Source: Ferrovaceae bacterium (GTDB lineage: Bacteria > Pseudomonadota > Gammaproteobacteria > Burkholderiales > Ferrovaceae). Taken from it: 44,346 bases of DNA. Position 1 is the stretch's first letter. The number at the start of each line of letters is the position of its first letter. The notes under the pieces were generated by a model, which was given only the letters and a program-made list of their open reading frames with translations, made no database searches and was not told where the DNA came from. Made by a program: the position numbers and the translations under genes. Below are positions 9,468-17,524 of the stretch, piece by piece. The DNA is taken from the NCBI GenBank assembly GCA_027311025.1, contig DAICZS010000013.1, forward strand, positions 1 to 44,346, written 5' to 3'.

Positions 9468-9860
9468 CTAGGCGCAAAGGCTGGCAAGGGTGGGAATCAG
9501 TTCGCTCGCGGTGGCGCTTTTGCTGACGAAGGCCACGGCCCCGGCTGCCAGCGACTCTTCGCGATAGATGGGCATGTCGTTGCTGGAGTGCATCACCACG
9601 CGGGTGCCCGGGTGGCGTGCCTGGATTTCGCGTGTGGCCTCGATGCCGTTCATGCCGGGCAAGGCAATGTCCATGATGACGAGATGCGGCGCCTGGGTGG
9701 CACATAGCGCCAGCGCGTCTTCGGCGCAACCAGCGGCCAGCACGCGGGCACCCGCGAAGGACGCCCCCAGCAGGCCCAGCATGGCGGCCTGCGTGGCCGG
9801 GTGGTCCTCGACGATGAGAATCGTCAACGGGTCAATGGAGTATGCACACATGGCCTGCAC
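9468..9860 (-). CDS. Single-domain response regulator (receiver)
   Basis: 130 residues from a GTG at 9860, or 127 from ATG at 9851; neither has a clear ribosome site. A lone CheY-type receiver: acidic pair in VEDHP, phospho-acceptor Asp 64 in VIMDIALPGMNG, switch Ser in MHSSND and Lys in FVSKSA. There is no output domain. It sits between a LuxR-type regulator and a GAF-GGDEF-EAL protein, so it may relay phosphate to the c-di-GMP proteins or compete for the kinase at 10550-11812. A copy of the TGTAGGGAATTCT motif lies on each side of it. Confidence 0.9.
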   Translation of the reverse strand: MQAMCAYSIDPLTILIVEDHPATQAAMLGLLGASFAGARVLAAGCAEDALALCATQAPHLVIMDIALPGMNGIEATREIQARHPGTRVVMHSSNDMPIYREESLAAGAVAFVSKSATASELIPTLASLCA

Positions 9861-9886
9861 TGTAGCGCCCTGAGGACCTCGGTGTC

Positions 9887-9904
9887 TGTAGGGAATTCTT
9901 GATG
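9887..9904 (-). promoter_or_regulatory. Operator-like motif, copy upstream of the receiver gene
   Basis: TGTAGGGAATTCTTGATG on the plus strand, in the gap between the LuxR regulator stop and the receiver start. An almost identical 18-mer (17 of 18) occurs at 9439-9456 in the next intergenic gap. Placement suggests a regulator site; the LuxR-family regulator encoded next door is the obvious candidate, but this is inference. Confidence 0.4.
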
Positions 9905-9911
9905 AAAGGGC

Positions 9912-10553
9912 TCATTCCAGGGTGGTGAGGCCATACTGGATGGCAAACTTGATGAGCCCTGCCAGTTCCGTAATGTGCAGTTTCTGCATCAGGCGGCTGC
10001 GGTAACTGTCCACCGTCTTGGGGGAGAGATGCAGCATCTCGCCAATGGCAGCACTGGAATGGCCATCGGCCACCAGCTTGATGATTTCGCGTTCACGCCG
10101 GCTGAGACTCTCCAGCGGACTGGTGCCACTGCGCTCGCTCAACCCCTCGGCCACGATCTCGGCCACCTTGGGGCTCAAATAACGGCGCCCGGTCTGCACC
10201 ATGCGCACCGCCTCGATGATTTCGCGCGCGGCCGATTCCTTGAGCAGGTAACCGCGCGCGCCCGCCTCGAGGGCATGGAACACGTGCTGCGCACCCGAAT
10301 GCATGGAGAGGATGACCACGGGCAGGCGCGGCCATTGGGCCAGCATCTGGCGCGTGGTCTCGATGCCATCCTGTCCGGGCATGGAAATGTCCAGGATGAC
10401 CACATCCGGCAGCAGCGCCCTCACCTGAAGGAGGGCCTCCTGGCCGTTGGCGGCCGTGCCCACCACGGTCATGTCCGCCTGGGCCGCGAGCAGCGTCACC
10501 AGCCCCTCGCGCACGATGGCATGGTCGTCTGCGAGGAACACGCGAATACTCAT
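9912..10553 (-). CDS. NarL/FixJ-family response regulator
   Basis: 213 residues: a receiver (about 1-120; acidic pair D9-D10, phospho-acceptor D55 in VVILDISMPG, Lys in YLLKESA) and a LuxR-type helix-turn-helix (about 145-210; SLSRREREIIKLVADGHSSAAIGEMLHLS followed by KTVDSYRSRLMQKL). DNA-binding transcription regulator activated by phosphorylation. Its ATG overlaps the end of the histidine kinase gene by 4 bases (10550-10553), so the two form a translationally coupled two-component pair. Targets unknown; the duplicated TGTAGGGAATTCT motifs just downstream are candidates. Confidence 0.94.
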   Translation of the reverse strand: MSIRVFLADDHAIVREGLVTLLAAQADMTVVGTAANGQEALLQVRALLPDVVILDISMPGQDGIETTRQMLAQWPRLPVVILSMHSGAQHVFHALEAGARGYLLKESAAREIIEAVRMVQTGRRYLSPKVAEIVAEGLSERSGTSPLESLSRREREIIKLVADGHSSAAIGEMLHLSPKTVDSYRSRLMQKLHITELAGLIKFAIQYGLTTLE

Positions 10554-11812
10554 GCGGGGCGCACCACGTCGAGGGTGATGGTGGTGCCCGCACCACGGGC
10601 CGAGTGCAGCGCAAAGCTGGCACCCACGGCCTGGGCCCGCTCGCGCATGGTGGTCATGCCCATGCCCGTGGTGCTGCCATCGGCCGCCCGGCGTTGCGGG
10701 TCAAACCCGCAGCCGTTGTCCGTCACGCACAGGCGCACGCGCCCGTCGCTGCCTTCCACCGTGATGGTGATGTCGGTGGCCTGGGCATGCTTGACGGTAT
10801 TGTTGAGCGCCTCCTGCACGATGCGAAACAGCGCAATCTCCACCGTGGGGGGCAGGCGGGGCCGGGGCTCGCTGCCCTGCACCGTGAGGATGAAGCCGCT
10901 GCGCCGGGCCACCCGTTGCGCGTGGTCCTTGAGGGCGGCCAAGAGACCCAGTTCATCGAGGCCGGGGGGGCGCAGCGTCACCATCACATGCCGCAGATGC
11001 TGGGTGGTATGTTCCAGCAGGCGTTGCGAATCGTCCAGGCGCGGTCCCACCAGGGCCGCGGTTTCGGGCGGCAGGGCATTGCGGATCATGCTGAGGTTAA
11101 GGCTCAAGGCGGTCAGCTCCTGTCCCACTGAATCGTGCAGTTCGCGCGCCAGCAGGCGCCGCTCGTTTTCCTGGACTTCCAGCAACTGGCGCGACATGGC
11201 CTGCAGCTGCCGGGCGTATTCCGCCACGGCGGCATCCGCACGCCGGCGCGCCTCGCGGCGCGCGTAATTGTCGAGGGCAAAGGAGATGTCGGTGGCCACA
11301 TCCTGCAGCAGCGCCACTTCCTTGTCCTGAAAATAGTTCCGCTCGAGGGCGTAGACGCTCAGCGCACCCGCCACCGCGCCGCGCATACGCACCACAAAGG
11401 CCCCCGAGGAACGAAACCCGCTGCGCCGGGCCGCCTCGCGCCACGGCAGGGTGGCCGGATCGTTGAAGATGTCGTTGCAGATGTAACTGCGCTCTTCGCG
11501 CAGCGCGGTGCCCAGGGGCCCCATGCCTTCGGGGCGAATGTCGGTGTAGATGTTGATGCCCTGCAGGTAGCCGTGGGTGTCACCGTGCTGGGCCACGGGT
11601 TCCAGGCGGGCCGTTGCGGCATTGCACCAGCCCACCCAGGCCATGCCAAAGCCGCCCTGCTGCACCAGTACCCGGCACACAGTGTGAAACAGGTCAGCCT
11701 GCGTGGGCATGCGCACGATGGCCTGGTTGACATGCGCCAGTACGGCATAGAGCTTATCAAGCCGCTCGATTTCCAGTTGCTGCGCCAGCTGTGGATCCAG
11801 GTCCTGGTTCAT
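10550..11812 (-). CDS. GAF sensor histidine kinase, NarX/DegS-like
   Basis: 420 residues with no membrane segment, so a cytosolic sensor. An N-terminal GAF (about 20-185) contains GDTHGYL and PWREAARRSGF. Then a coiled-coil linker (about 185-220), the HisKA_3 dimerisation domain with phospho-acceptor His 226 in ARELHDSVGQELTAL, and a HATPase (about 325-420) with N-box EALNNTVKHA, G1 DNGCGFD and G2 TGMGMTTMRERA. The GAF resembles the second GAF of the 1151-residue c-di-GMP protein at 3978-7433, so both may read the same ligand. Overlaps its response regulator by 4 bases. No good ribosome site before the ATG. Confidence 0.93.
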   Translation of the reverse strand: MNQDLDPQLAQQLEIERLDKLYAVLAHVNQAIVRMPTQADLFHTVCRVLVQQGGFGMAWVGWCNAATARLEPVAQHGDTHGYLQGINIYTDIRPEGMGPLGTALREERSYICNDIFNDPATLPWREAARRSGFRSSGAFVVRMRGAVAGALSVYALERNYFQDKEVALLQDVATDISFALDNYARREARRRADAAVAEYARQLQAMSRQLLEVQENERRLLARELHDSVGQELTALSLNLSMIRNALPPETAALVGPRLDDSQRLLEHTTQHLRHVMVTLRPPGLDELGLLAALKDHAQRVARRSGFILTVQGSEPRPRLPPTVEIALFRIVQEALNNTVKHAQATDITITVEGSDGRVRLCVTDNGCGFDPQRRAADGSTTGMGMTTMRERAQAVGASFALHSARGAGTTITLDVVRPA

Positions 11813-11845
11813 GGGGGGGGCCGGGGAAGACGTGGAGCCAGAATA

Positions 11846-13465
11846 CTAGATTTTGTACTGGGACAGTATCTCCGTCTGCTGTTCGGCCAGGTGTTTCATG
11901 TCCTCTACAGCGCTGGCCGTCTGGGCCGCAGCAGCACTGGATTCTTCGGTCATCTGCGCAATGCGCTCCACCTGCGTGGCGATGGTGTTGCTGGCCACCC
12001 CCTGCTCCTGGATGGCCATGGTGATCTCGCCCACCATGGCGCTGGTGTCCGCTGCTGAAGCACCGATCTGGCGCATGGCTTGGTCAGCCTCATCGGCACG
12101 CGCCACCCCGCCTTCCACCAGAGTCTCGGCCGTCTTCATCTGGGCTACGGCCTGCATGGACGATTCACGCACGGCATCAAGGCTTGCCGAAATTTCATGG
12201 GTGGACGAAGCGGTGCGCTCGGCGAGCTTGCGCACCTCGTCGGCCACCACCGCAAAGCCACGCCCCGACTCGCCGGCACGGGCCGCCTCGATGGCGGCAT
12301 TCAGTGCCAGCAGGTTAGTCTGGTCAGCCACCTCGCGAATCACCTGCACCACGTTGATGATGCGGGCGCTCTGCTCGTCCAGACTGCGAATGGCCTCGCC
12401 AGCCTGCATCACCGCCGCCGAGATGTGGCGGATGTCCTCAATGGTCTGGCCGATGGTGAGTGACCCCGCCTCGGCCTGCTGGCTGGAGGATTGCGACAGG
12501 GTCTGCGCCTCGCTGGCGCGCTCTCCCACATGGTTGATGCTCACCGTCAACTGCTCCACGGTGGCTGCCACCGTGGCTGCGGCTTCACTTTGTTCCTGCG
12601 CCGCCCGGGAAATCTGCTGGGCCGATTCATGCATCTGCGCCGAGGCGCCCGACACCTGCCGGGACATGCCGGCAATACCGCTTAAGTTCTGTTGGAGTTC
12701 GTTGAGCAGGCCGTTGAAGGCGCTGGCGGTTTTACCCACCTCGTCCTGGTGTCGGGTAGGAGCTCGCAGGGTGAAGTCCTTGCTGGCCCGGACCTGTTCC
12801 ATGGTGCGCTGGATGCCAGCCAGGGATTCGGTGATGGTGCGCCCCAGCAGAAACCCGCCCACGGCCACGCCCACCACGGCAGCGAGCGAGAAGAGTATTT
12901 CCAGCCATTTGGCCCGGTTGTAGGCCCCGAGATTTTTCTGGCTCTGTTCACTCCCCAGGGCATAGTTGTATTCGATGTGATCCTGCAGCTGCTGGCGCAG
13001 CTTTTTGGCGGCCAGGTTGACCGTGCCCCGCTCGAGGTTGATGGCCGCACCCACCACTTCACCGGCGCGCGATTTCTCCAGAAAGGCCTGGTTGGCCGTC
13101 CAGTATTCGGCCATGATGGCGCGATCGGCCTCCAGCAGGCCGCGATTCTTCTCGTCCAGCGCCATACCCTTTTCATACTGGACGATCTTTTCCTGAAAGG
13201 CGTCGTACTTCTCGCGGATCAGCTTTTCATCTTCGGCCTTCTGTTCCGGGTCGCTATCGATCAGGTGCTTGTGCGTCATGATGCGCAGGTCCGAGGCATC
13301 GCGCTCGGCGGCTTGCAGCAACTTGATGCTGGGAAAGATGTTGTCTTCCACAAACTGGAAGCGCGCCTGCGCCCCGTGCAGCTGCCACAACCCGATGCCA
13401 CCCACAGTCACCAGAGCGAGCAGGGCAAGACCCAGCAACACCATGATTTTTTTACGAATGCTCAT
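11846..13465 (-). CDS. Methyl-accepting chemotaxis protein
   Basis: 539 residues. Membrane segment near 7-28 ([20 protein letters not shown]), a periplasmic four-helix-bundle sensor (about 30-185), a second membrane segment near 188-208 ([18 protein letters not shown]), HAMP (about 208-262) and the signalling domain. The hairpin tip is the family signature, ending [16 protein letters not shown] and [18 protein letters not shown]. It signals to CheW/CheA, which are not in this window. The ATG follows a GGAGGGAA ribosome site. It is the first gene of the leftward signalling block; the histidine kinase starts 33 bases downstream. Confidence 0.95.
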   Translation of the reverse strand: MSIRKKIMVLLGLALLALVTVGGIGLWQLHGAQARFQFVEDNIFPSIKLLQAAERDASDLRIMTHKHLIDSDPEQKAEDEKLIREKYDAFQEKIVQYEKGMALDEKNRGLLEADRAIMAEYWTANQAFLEKSRAGEVVGAAINLERGTVNLAAKKLRQQLQDHIEYNYALGSEQSQKNLGAYNRAKWLEILFSLAAVVGVAVGGFLLGRTITESLAGIQRTMEQVRASKDFTLRAPTRHQDEVGKTASAFNGLLNELQQNLSGIAGMSRQVSGASAQMHESAQQISRAAQEQSEAAATVAATVEQLTVSINHVGERASEAQTLSQSSSQQAEAGSLTIGQTIEDIRHISAAVMQAGEAIRSLDEQSARIINVVQVIREVADQTNLLALNAAIEAARAGESGRGFAVVADEVRKLAERTASSTHEISASLDAVRESSMQAVAQMKTAETLVEGGVARADEADQAMRQIGASAADTSAMVGEITMAIQEQGVASNTIATQVERIAQMTEESSAAAAQTASAVEDMKHLAEQQTEILSQYKI

Positions 13466-13592
13466 CAGTTCCCTCCCCCAAGTCCGACCCTCTGTACCAT
13501 AGCGGCAAATGTTACAAAATCTTTAAATTCTTCTGTACCCCGGGGCCTGTGGCAAAATGGGCTTTGCCCCTTCATCACCCGTGAGGTTTTCC

Positions 13593-14162
13593 ATGCACCG
13601 TCGCCCTTTCTTCACGCGCATCGTCTGGATGGCTCTGCTGGGCTTGGCGTTGGGTCTGTCCCTCAGCGCCCGGGCCGAGGACACCTACGACCAGGATTCC
13701 ATCCTCAAGGACGCCACCGAATTTTTTGGCAGCACCACCGAGGGTCTCGCCAAACTGATCGAGAAGGCCTTCAAGGAACAGGGCCGGCCCAACGGTTACA
13801 TCAAGGGCGAGGAGGCCAGCGGCGCCATTGCGGTAGGGCTGCGTTACGGCGACGGCGAGCTCATGATGAAGAGCGGCGGCAGCCGCAGGGTATTCTGGAC
13901 AGGCCCGTCGCTGGGCTTTGACTTCGGCGGCAATGCCTCGAAAGTGTTCATCCTGGTGTACCACCTGCCTTCCGTGGACAAGATCTTCCAGCGCTACCCC
14001 GGCGTAGACGGCAGCTTCTACTATGTGGGCGGGGCGGGCATCAACTACCAGCAGCGCGGCAACATCATCCTGGCCCCCATCCGTCTGGGGGTTGGCCTGC
14101 GCACCGGAGCGAGTGTGGGCTACATGCATTACACTCCTGAAAAAACCTGGAATCCTTTTTGA
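13593..14162 (+). CDS. DUF1134 (EipA-like) exported protein
   Basis: 189 residues from MHRRPFF at 13593, preceded by GTGAGG. Signal peptide of about 29 residues (IVWMALLGLALGLSLSARA, then EDTYDQDS). The mature protein fits DUF1134: GSTTEGLAKLIEKAF, EQGRPNGYIKGEEASGAIAV, GLRYGDGELMMKSGG and a C-terminal beta-rich half. Known members such as Brucella EipA are periplasmic envelope-integrity proteins; the biochemical role is unsettled. An in-frame ATG at 13557 would disrupt the signal peptide and is not preferred. It precedes the vWA gene by 9 bases and may share its transcript. Confidence 0.87.
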   Translation: MHRRPFFTRIVWMALLGLALGLSLSARAEDTYDQDSILKDATEFFGSTTEGLAKLIEKAFKEQGRPNGYIKGEEASGAIAVGLRYGDGELMMKSGGSRRVFWTGPSLGFDFGGNASKVFILVYHLPSVDKIFQRYPGVDGSFYYVGGAGINYQQRGNIILAPIRLGVGLRTGASVGYMHYTPEKTWNPF

Positions 14163-14171
14163 GGCCCGCCC

Positions 14172-14846
14172 ATGACCACCATCATTCCTGACGTCGCCCT
14201 CATCGATAACAGCGAAGAACGCGCTCCGCTGGTGCTGGTGCTGGACTGTTCGGGCAGCATGTCCGAGGACAACAAGATGGGCCTGCTCAACGAAGGCCTG
14301 AAAACGCTGGCCGCTGAACTCAAAGACGACCCCATTACGGCGCGCTGTGGGCGCATTCTTGTGATTGCCTTTGGCGGGGACAACAACGTGGAAATCATGG
14401 GGGACTGGACGGACGCCATGGATTTTGTTCCGCCCGAACTCACGGCGGGGGGCATGACACCCATTGGCGCCGCCATGAAATGCGCACTGGACGAAATCGA
14501 GGCGCAAAAAGTGCAGATGCGCAGCGCCGGCGTGCCCTACAAGCGCCCCATCGTCATGCTGCTCTCCGACGGCGAACCCACCGACGACTGGCAGGCCACG
14601 GCGGTGTCCTGCAAGAATGCCGAAGGCGCGCACAAGGTCAACATCATGGCCATCGGCATCGGCAGCAAGGCCAACCGCGATACCCTGGGCGAATTCAGCA
14701 ATAAGGGCGCGCTCAACCTCGACGGCCTCAAGTTCAAGGAACTGTTCGTGTGGCTGAGCCGCAGCATCCAGGCCGTGTCCCGCGCGCCCACGGGCGGCAC
14801 CGTGCAACTCAACCCGGTGGACAGCTGGGCGCAACTCTCCACTTGA
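14172..14846 (+). CDS. vWA-domain protein, TerY/YegL-like
   Basis: 224 residues filled by one von Willebrand A domain. The metal-ion site is complete: DCSGS (D25, S27, S29), Thr in GGMTPIG and Asp in LLSDGEPTDDW. Such proteins bind partner proteins through a divalent metal. Immediately followed by a PP2C phosphatase and a zinc-ribbon kinase, the composition of the TerY-P triad described in tellurite-type stress systems and of E. coli yegL/yegK/yegI. I infer that it is a scaffold or substrate of the kinase-phosphatase pair. Confidence 0.88.
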   Translation: MTTIIPDVALIDNSEERAPLVLVLDCSGSMSEDNKMGLLNEGLKTLAAELKDDPITARCGRILVIAFGGDNNVEIMGDWTDAMDFVPPELTAGGMTPIGAAMKCALDEIEAQKVQMRSAGVPYKRPIVMLLSDGEPTDDWQATAVSCKNAEGAHKVNIMAIGIGSKANRDTLGEFSNKGALNLDGLKFKELFVWLSRSIQAVSRAPTGGTVQLNPVDSWAQLST

Positions 14847-14860
14847 CCCCGGAGAGCGGC

Positions 14861-15616
14861 ATGGATTGGCGGGTTTTTCTTGCGGCGGCCACCGGCGGGC
14901 ACCATCTCGACCAGGACAGTCCCTGCCAGGATTTTGCCTGCCACGAAGTCCACAACGGCCTGCTGGTGGGCGTGGTGTGCGACGGTGCGGGTTCGGCCAG
15001 TGCCGGGGGTGTGGGTGCTGAATTTTTTGCCACCGAGATCACCCGACTGCTGGCGGCAGCCTTCACCGCAGAGGGCCTGCCGCAGGACCATGCCGAGGCG
15101 GCTTACCGCGAGCGCATCGCGCCGCTGCTGGCCCAAGCCCGAGCCACGCTCGAGGCGCGCATCGCCCCCCCGCTCACCCTGCGCGACCATGCCTGCACCC
15201 TGGTGGGTTGCCTCGCCTCCCGCTCCGGCGGCGCCTTCTTTCACATCGGGGATGGTTTTGCCGTGCAGCAACCCCAGGCGGGCACCACCATCCTCTCTCC
15301 ACCGGAAAACGGCGAATACGCCAACGAAACTTACTTCGTCACCGATGCCGACTGGCAGGCGCACCTGCGCGTCACCCTCCTGACGCCCTTGCAGCAGGGC
15401 GACCTCATCGGCCTCATGAGTGATGGCACTTCGGCCTTTGCCATCGACCGGCAGAAAACCGGTTTCTACAAACCCTTCATCGATCCCGTGGCCTCTTTCC
15501 TGCAGCAGGCCAATGCGACCACCGGCAACGCGGCTCTGCAAAACCTGCTGGAAAGCGAAAAGACCCTGCAGATCACCCGCGACGACAAAGCCCTGCTACT
15601 GGCCTTCGTCGGTTAA
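14861..15616 (+). CDS. PP2C-type Ser/Thr phosphatase (YegK-like)
   Basis: 251 residues from MDWRVFLA at 14861, with GGAGAG 4 bases before the ATG; an in-frame ATG at 14750 would run far into the vWA gene. PP2C motifs: DSPCQDF near the start, VVCDGAGSA (metal-binding Asp-Gly), GDGFAV, LMSDGTSAF and the terminal TRDDKALLL. Metal-dependent phosphoserine/threonine hydrolase, cytosolic. It should reverse phosphorylation by the kinase that begins 5 bases downstream. Confidence 0.9.
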   Translation: MDWRVFLAAATGGHHLDQDSPCQDFACHEVHNGLLVGVVCDGAGSASAGGVGAEFFATEITRLLAAAFTAEGLPQDHAEAAYRERIAPLLAQARATLEARIAPPLTLRDHACTLVGCLASRSGGAFFHIGDGFAVQQPQAGTTILSPPENGEYANETYFVTDADWQAHLRVTLLTPLQQGDLIGLMSDGTSAFAIDRQKTGFYKPFIDPVASFLQQANATTGNAALQNLLESEKTLQITRDDKALLLAFVG

Positions 15617-15621
15617 GCCCC

Positions 15622-16920
15622 ATGTTTGGAAACCCTATCCGGCTGCAATGGCCCGACGGGCAGACCGAGAAGGTGCGCCTCACGCCCACCGGCAAATCGG
15701 GCGGCGCGGGGGAGATCTTCGAGATCGACAGGAAGCCAGGCTATGTGGCCAAGCTCTACCACGGCGTCACCAAACCCGCGCAGCTCACCCAGTACGCACA
15801 AAAGATTCGCTGGATGGTGCAGAACAAACCCGTCCTGCCCGCCATTCCCGCTGGGCAGGATGCCGTGGTGCAGCTCGCGTGGCCGGTGGCGGAGGTGCTG
15901 CGCGGATCACAGTTTGCCGGATTCCTGATGGAAAAAATCGACTTCAGCCAGACGCTGGAGCTCGATTACCTGTTGACCCGCCGGCAGGCCGAGCAGGAAG
16001 GAGTGGCGGTAGATTTTGGCAAGCTCATGACGGTGGCCTACAACCTAGCCTCCCTCATCAACAGCCTGCACGGCAAGAAGATTGCCGTGGTGGACTTAAA
16101 GCCCATGAACCTCAAGGTGTACAAGTCGCAGTTGTATGTGTCCATCCTGGATTGCGACGGCTTTTGCATCTATGACGCCTCACACCGCTCGGACGCACCC
16201 CAGGTCACCCCCGAGTACTTGGCCCCGGAATTCCATGGGGTGGCAGTCACCCATCCTGAAACCCAGGACTGGTTTGCGCTGGCCACCATCATCTTTCGGC
16301 TACTGAACTACGGCATCCATCCCTTCGTGGGGGTCTCGGAGAACCGCCTCAAATATCCCACCGAACTTGCCGGGCGCATCAAGGCGGCCCTCTACCCCTA
16401 CGGTAAGGTGGCGCACCACGGCGTGCGCGCGGCGCCTGCCAGCGTCCACGAGGCCTTTCCCGACGATCTGCGCGCGCTCTTTGACCGCGCCTTTGGCTGG
16501 GGCCCCGGTGGGCGCCCCAGCGCCTACGAGTGGGCCGACACCCTGGGCCGCTATGCCCAGAAAAACTCGGGGCGCATGGCCCCCTGCCCCGAGGGCCACC
16601 TGCAGTTTGTGGGCAAGCCCTGCCCCACCTGCCTGCGCGGCTCCATCCTGAAACGCCACGTGACCGCGCAGCAGCAATTGCGCAACCGCATCCGCATGGC
16701 GCCCCGGCAGGCCCTGCGGCACGTGCAGAAATCCCTGCGCGGCACCCATACCTCGCCCTTCCAGGTGGCCCTGGCCCAGGCCCAGCCCCCGGTGCAGATT
16801 ACGCGCAGCACGGGGCCGCGCCCTCCTGCCATCCCTCTGGGAGTGGTCACCCGCAACGCCGTGTCCCTGGAGATTCTCTGGATGCTGGGCATGGCAGCCA
16901 CCCTGTGGTGGCTGAAATGA
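15622..16920 (+). CDS. Ser/Thr protein kinase with zinc ribbon and C-terminal anchor (YegI-like)
   Basis: 432 residues. Kinase domain about 18-300: glycine loop GKSGGAGEIFEI, ATP Lys K44 in YVAKLYH, catalytic Asp D158 in VVDLKPMNL (the usual HRD His-Arg is Val-Val), metal Asp in DCDGF 177-181 (DFG variant) and APEF. A Cys/His cluster C322, H326, C334, C337 fits a small zinc ribbon, as reported for TerY-P kinases. A single hydrophobic segment (about 412-431) at the extreme C-terminus predicts a tail-anchored membrane protein. Ends in ATGA, overlapping the start of the YciB-like gene. Confidence 0.9.
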   Translation: MFGNPIRLQWPDGQTEKVRLTPTGKSGGAGEIFEIDRKPGYVAKLYHGVTKPAQLTQYAQKIRWMVQNKPVLPAIPAGQDAVVQLAWPVAEVLRGSQFAGFLMEKIDFSQTLELDYLLTRRQAEQEGVAVDFGKLMTVAYNLASLINSLHGKKIAVVDLKPMNLKVYKSQLYVSILDCDGFCIYDASHRSDAPQVTPEYLAPEFHGVAVTHPETQDWFALATIIFRLLNYGIHPFVGVSENRLKYPTELAGRIKAALYPYGKVAHHGVRAAPASVHEAFPDDLRALFDRAFGWGPGGRPSAYEWADTLGRYAQKNSGRMAPCPEGHLQFVGKPCPTCLRGSILKRHVTAQQQLRNRIRMAPRQALRHVQKSLRGTHTSPFQVALAQAQPPVQITRSTGPRPPAIPLGVVTRNAVSLEILWMLGMAATLWWLK

Positions 16921-17429
16921 CGCCCTTCGTCCTGCTGGCCCTGGCGCTGGCGCTGGCCTGGTGGTGGCGTCCCCGTGGTGGCACCAGCCCCGCCGCCTGG
17001 ATCATGGTGGCCGCCTTCATGGTGCTGGGTGGCGTGGCCCTGTGGTTTATGCGCACGGGCACCCCGCAGACCGATTACCCGGTGTTCATGCACTGGAAGC
17101 CCACGGTGGTGTACTGGAGCATGAGCCTCATCTTTCTGGGGGCGGCCTTCCTGCACTGGGATTACCCGGTGAAATGGGTGATCGGGTCCTCATTGCCACT
17201 GGCCAGCAGCGAATGGCGCTGGCTGAACCTGATGCTGGCCCTGCTCTACCTGTTTCTGGGAGGGGTCAACCTGTTCCTGGCCTACAACGTGGAAGAGGCC
17301 AACTGGGTGGGCTTCAAGGAAAGCTGCTACATGAATATCATCATGATCTTTCTCGTGCGCATCAACTTCGTGTGGCTGCCCATCCTGAAGAACATCGCCG
17401 AGCTGGCCTACCGCTTCGTGCGGCGGTGA
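16917..17429 (+). CDS. YciB/IspZ-like septation-associated membrane protein
   Basis: 170 residues, about five hydrophobic segments. HWKPTVVYWSMSLIFLGAAF, WRWLNLMLALLYLFLGGVNL and AYNVEEANWVGFK match the conserved core of the YciB (intracellular septation protein A) family, usually about 180 residues. YciB is an inner-membrane protein linked to envelope synthesis and septation. The ATG at 16917 overlaps the kinase stop (ATGA), indicating translational coupling to the vWA-PP2C-kinase triad, an unusual context for this family. An upstream in-frame ATG at 16530 lies inside the kinase gene and is not credible. Confidence 0.82.
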   Translation: MTPFVLLALALALAWWWRPRGGTSPAAWIMVAAFMVLGGVALWFMRTGTPQTDYPVFMHWKPTVVYWSMSLIFLGAAFLHWDYPVKWVIGSSLPLASSEWRWLNLMLALLYLFLGGVNLFLAYNVEEANWVGFKESCYMNIIMIFLVRINFVWLPILKNIAELAYRFVRR

Positions 17430-17476
17430 GCGGAAATGGGGGGCTGTTCCCAATTTCCAATGAGCCGACCCCTTTC

Positions 17477-17485
17477 TGGTAAAAT
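17477..17485 (+). promoter_or_regulatory. Extended -10 promoter element before miaB
   Basis: TGGTAAAAT fits the extended -10 consensus TGnTATAAT with one mismatch. No convincing -35 is seen. The 95-base gap (17430-17524) also carries degraded copies of the GGGGACAG palindrome family (around 17434-17448 and 17490-17500). It would place the housekeeping operon under its own promoter. Confidence 0.4.
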
Positions 17486-17524
17486 GCGGAGTCTGTCCCC
17501 ACTTGGCCCCACATAGCGATCCCC

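Noticed and set aside
13557-13592. Upstream ATG for the DUF1134 protein
   Set aside because: It would add 12 polar residues before a standard signal peptide and lacks a ribosome site.
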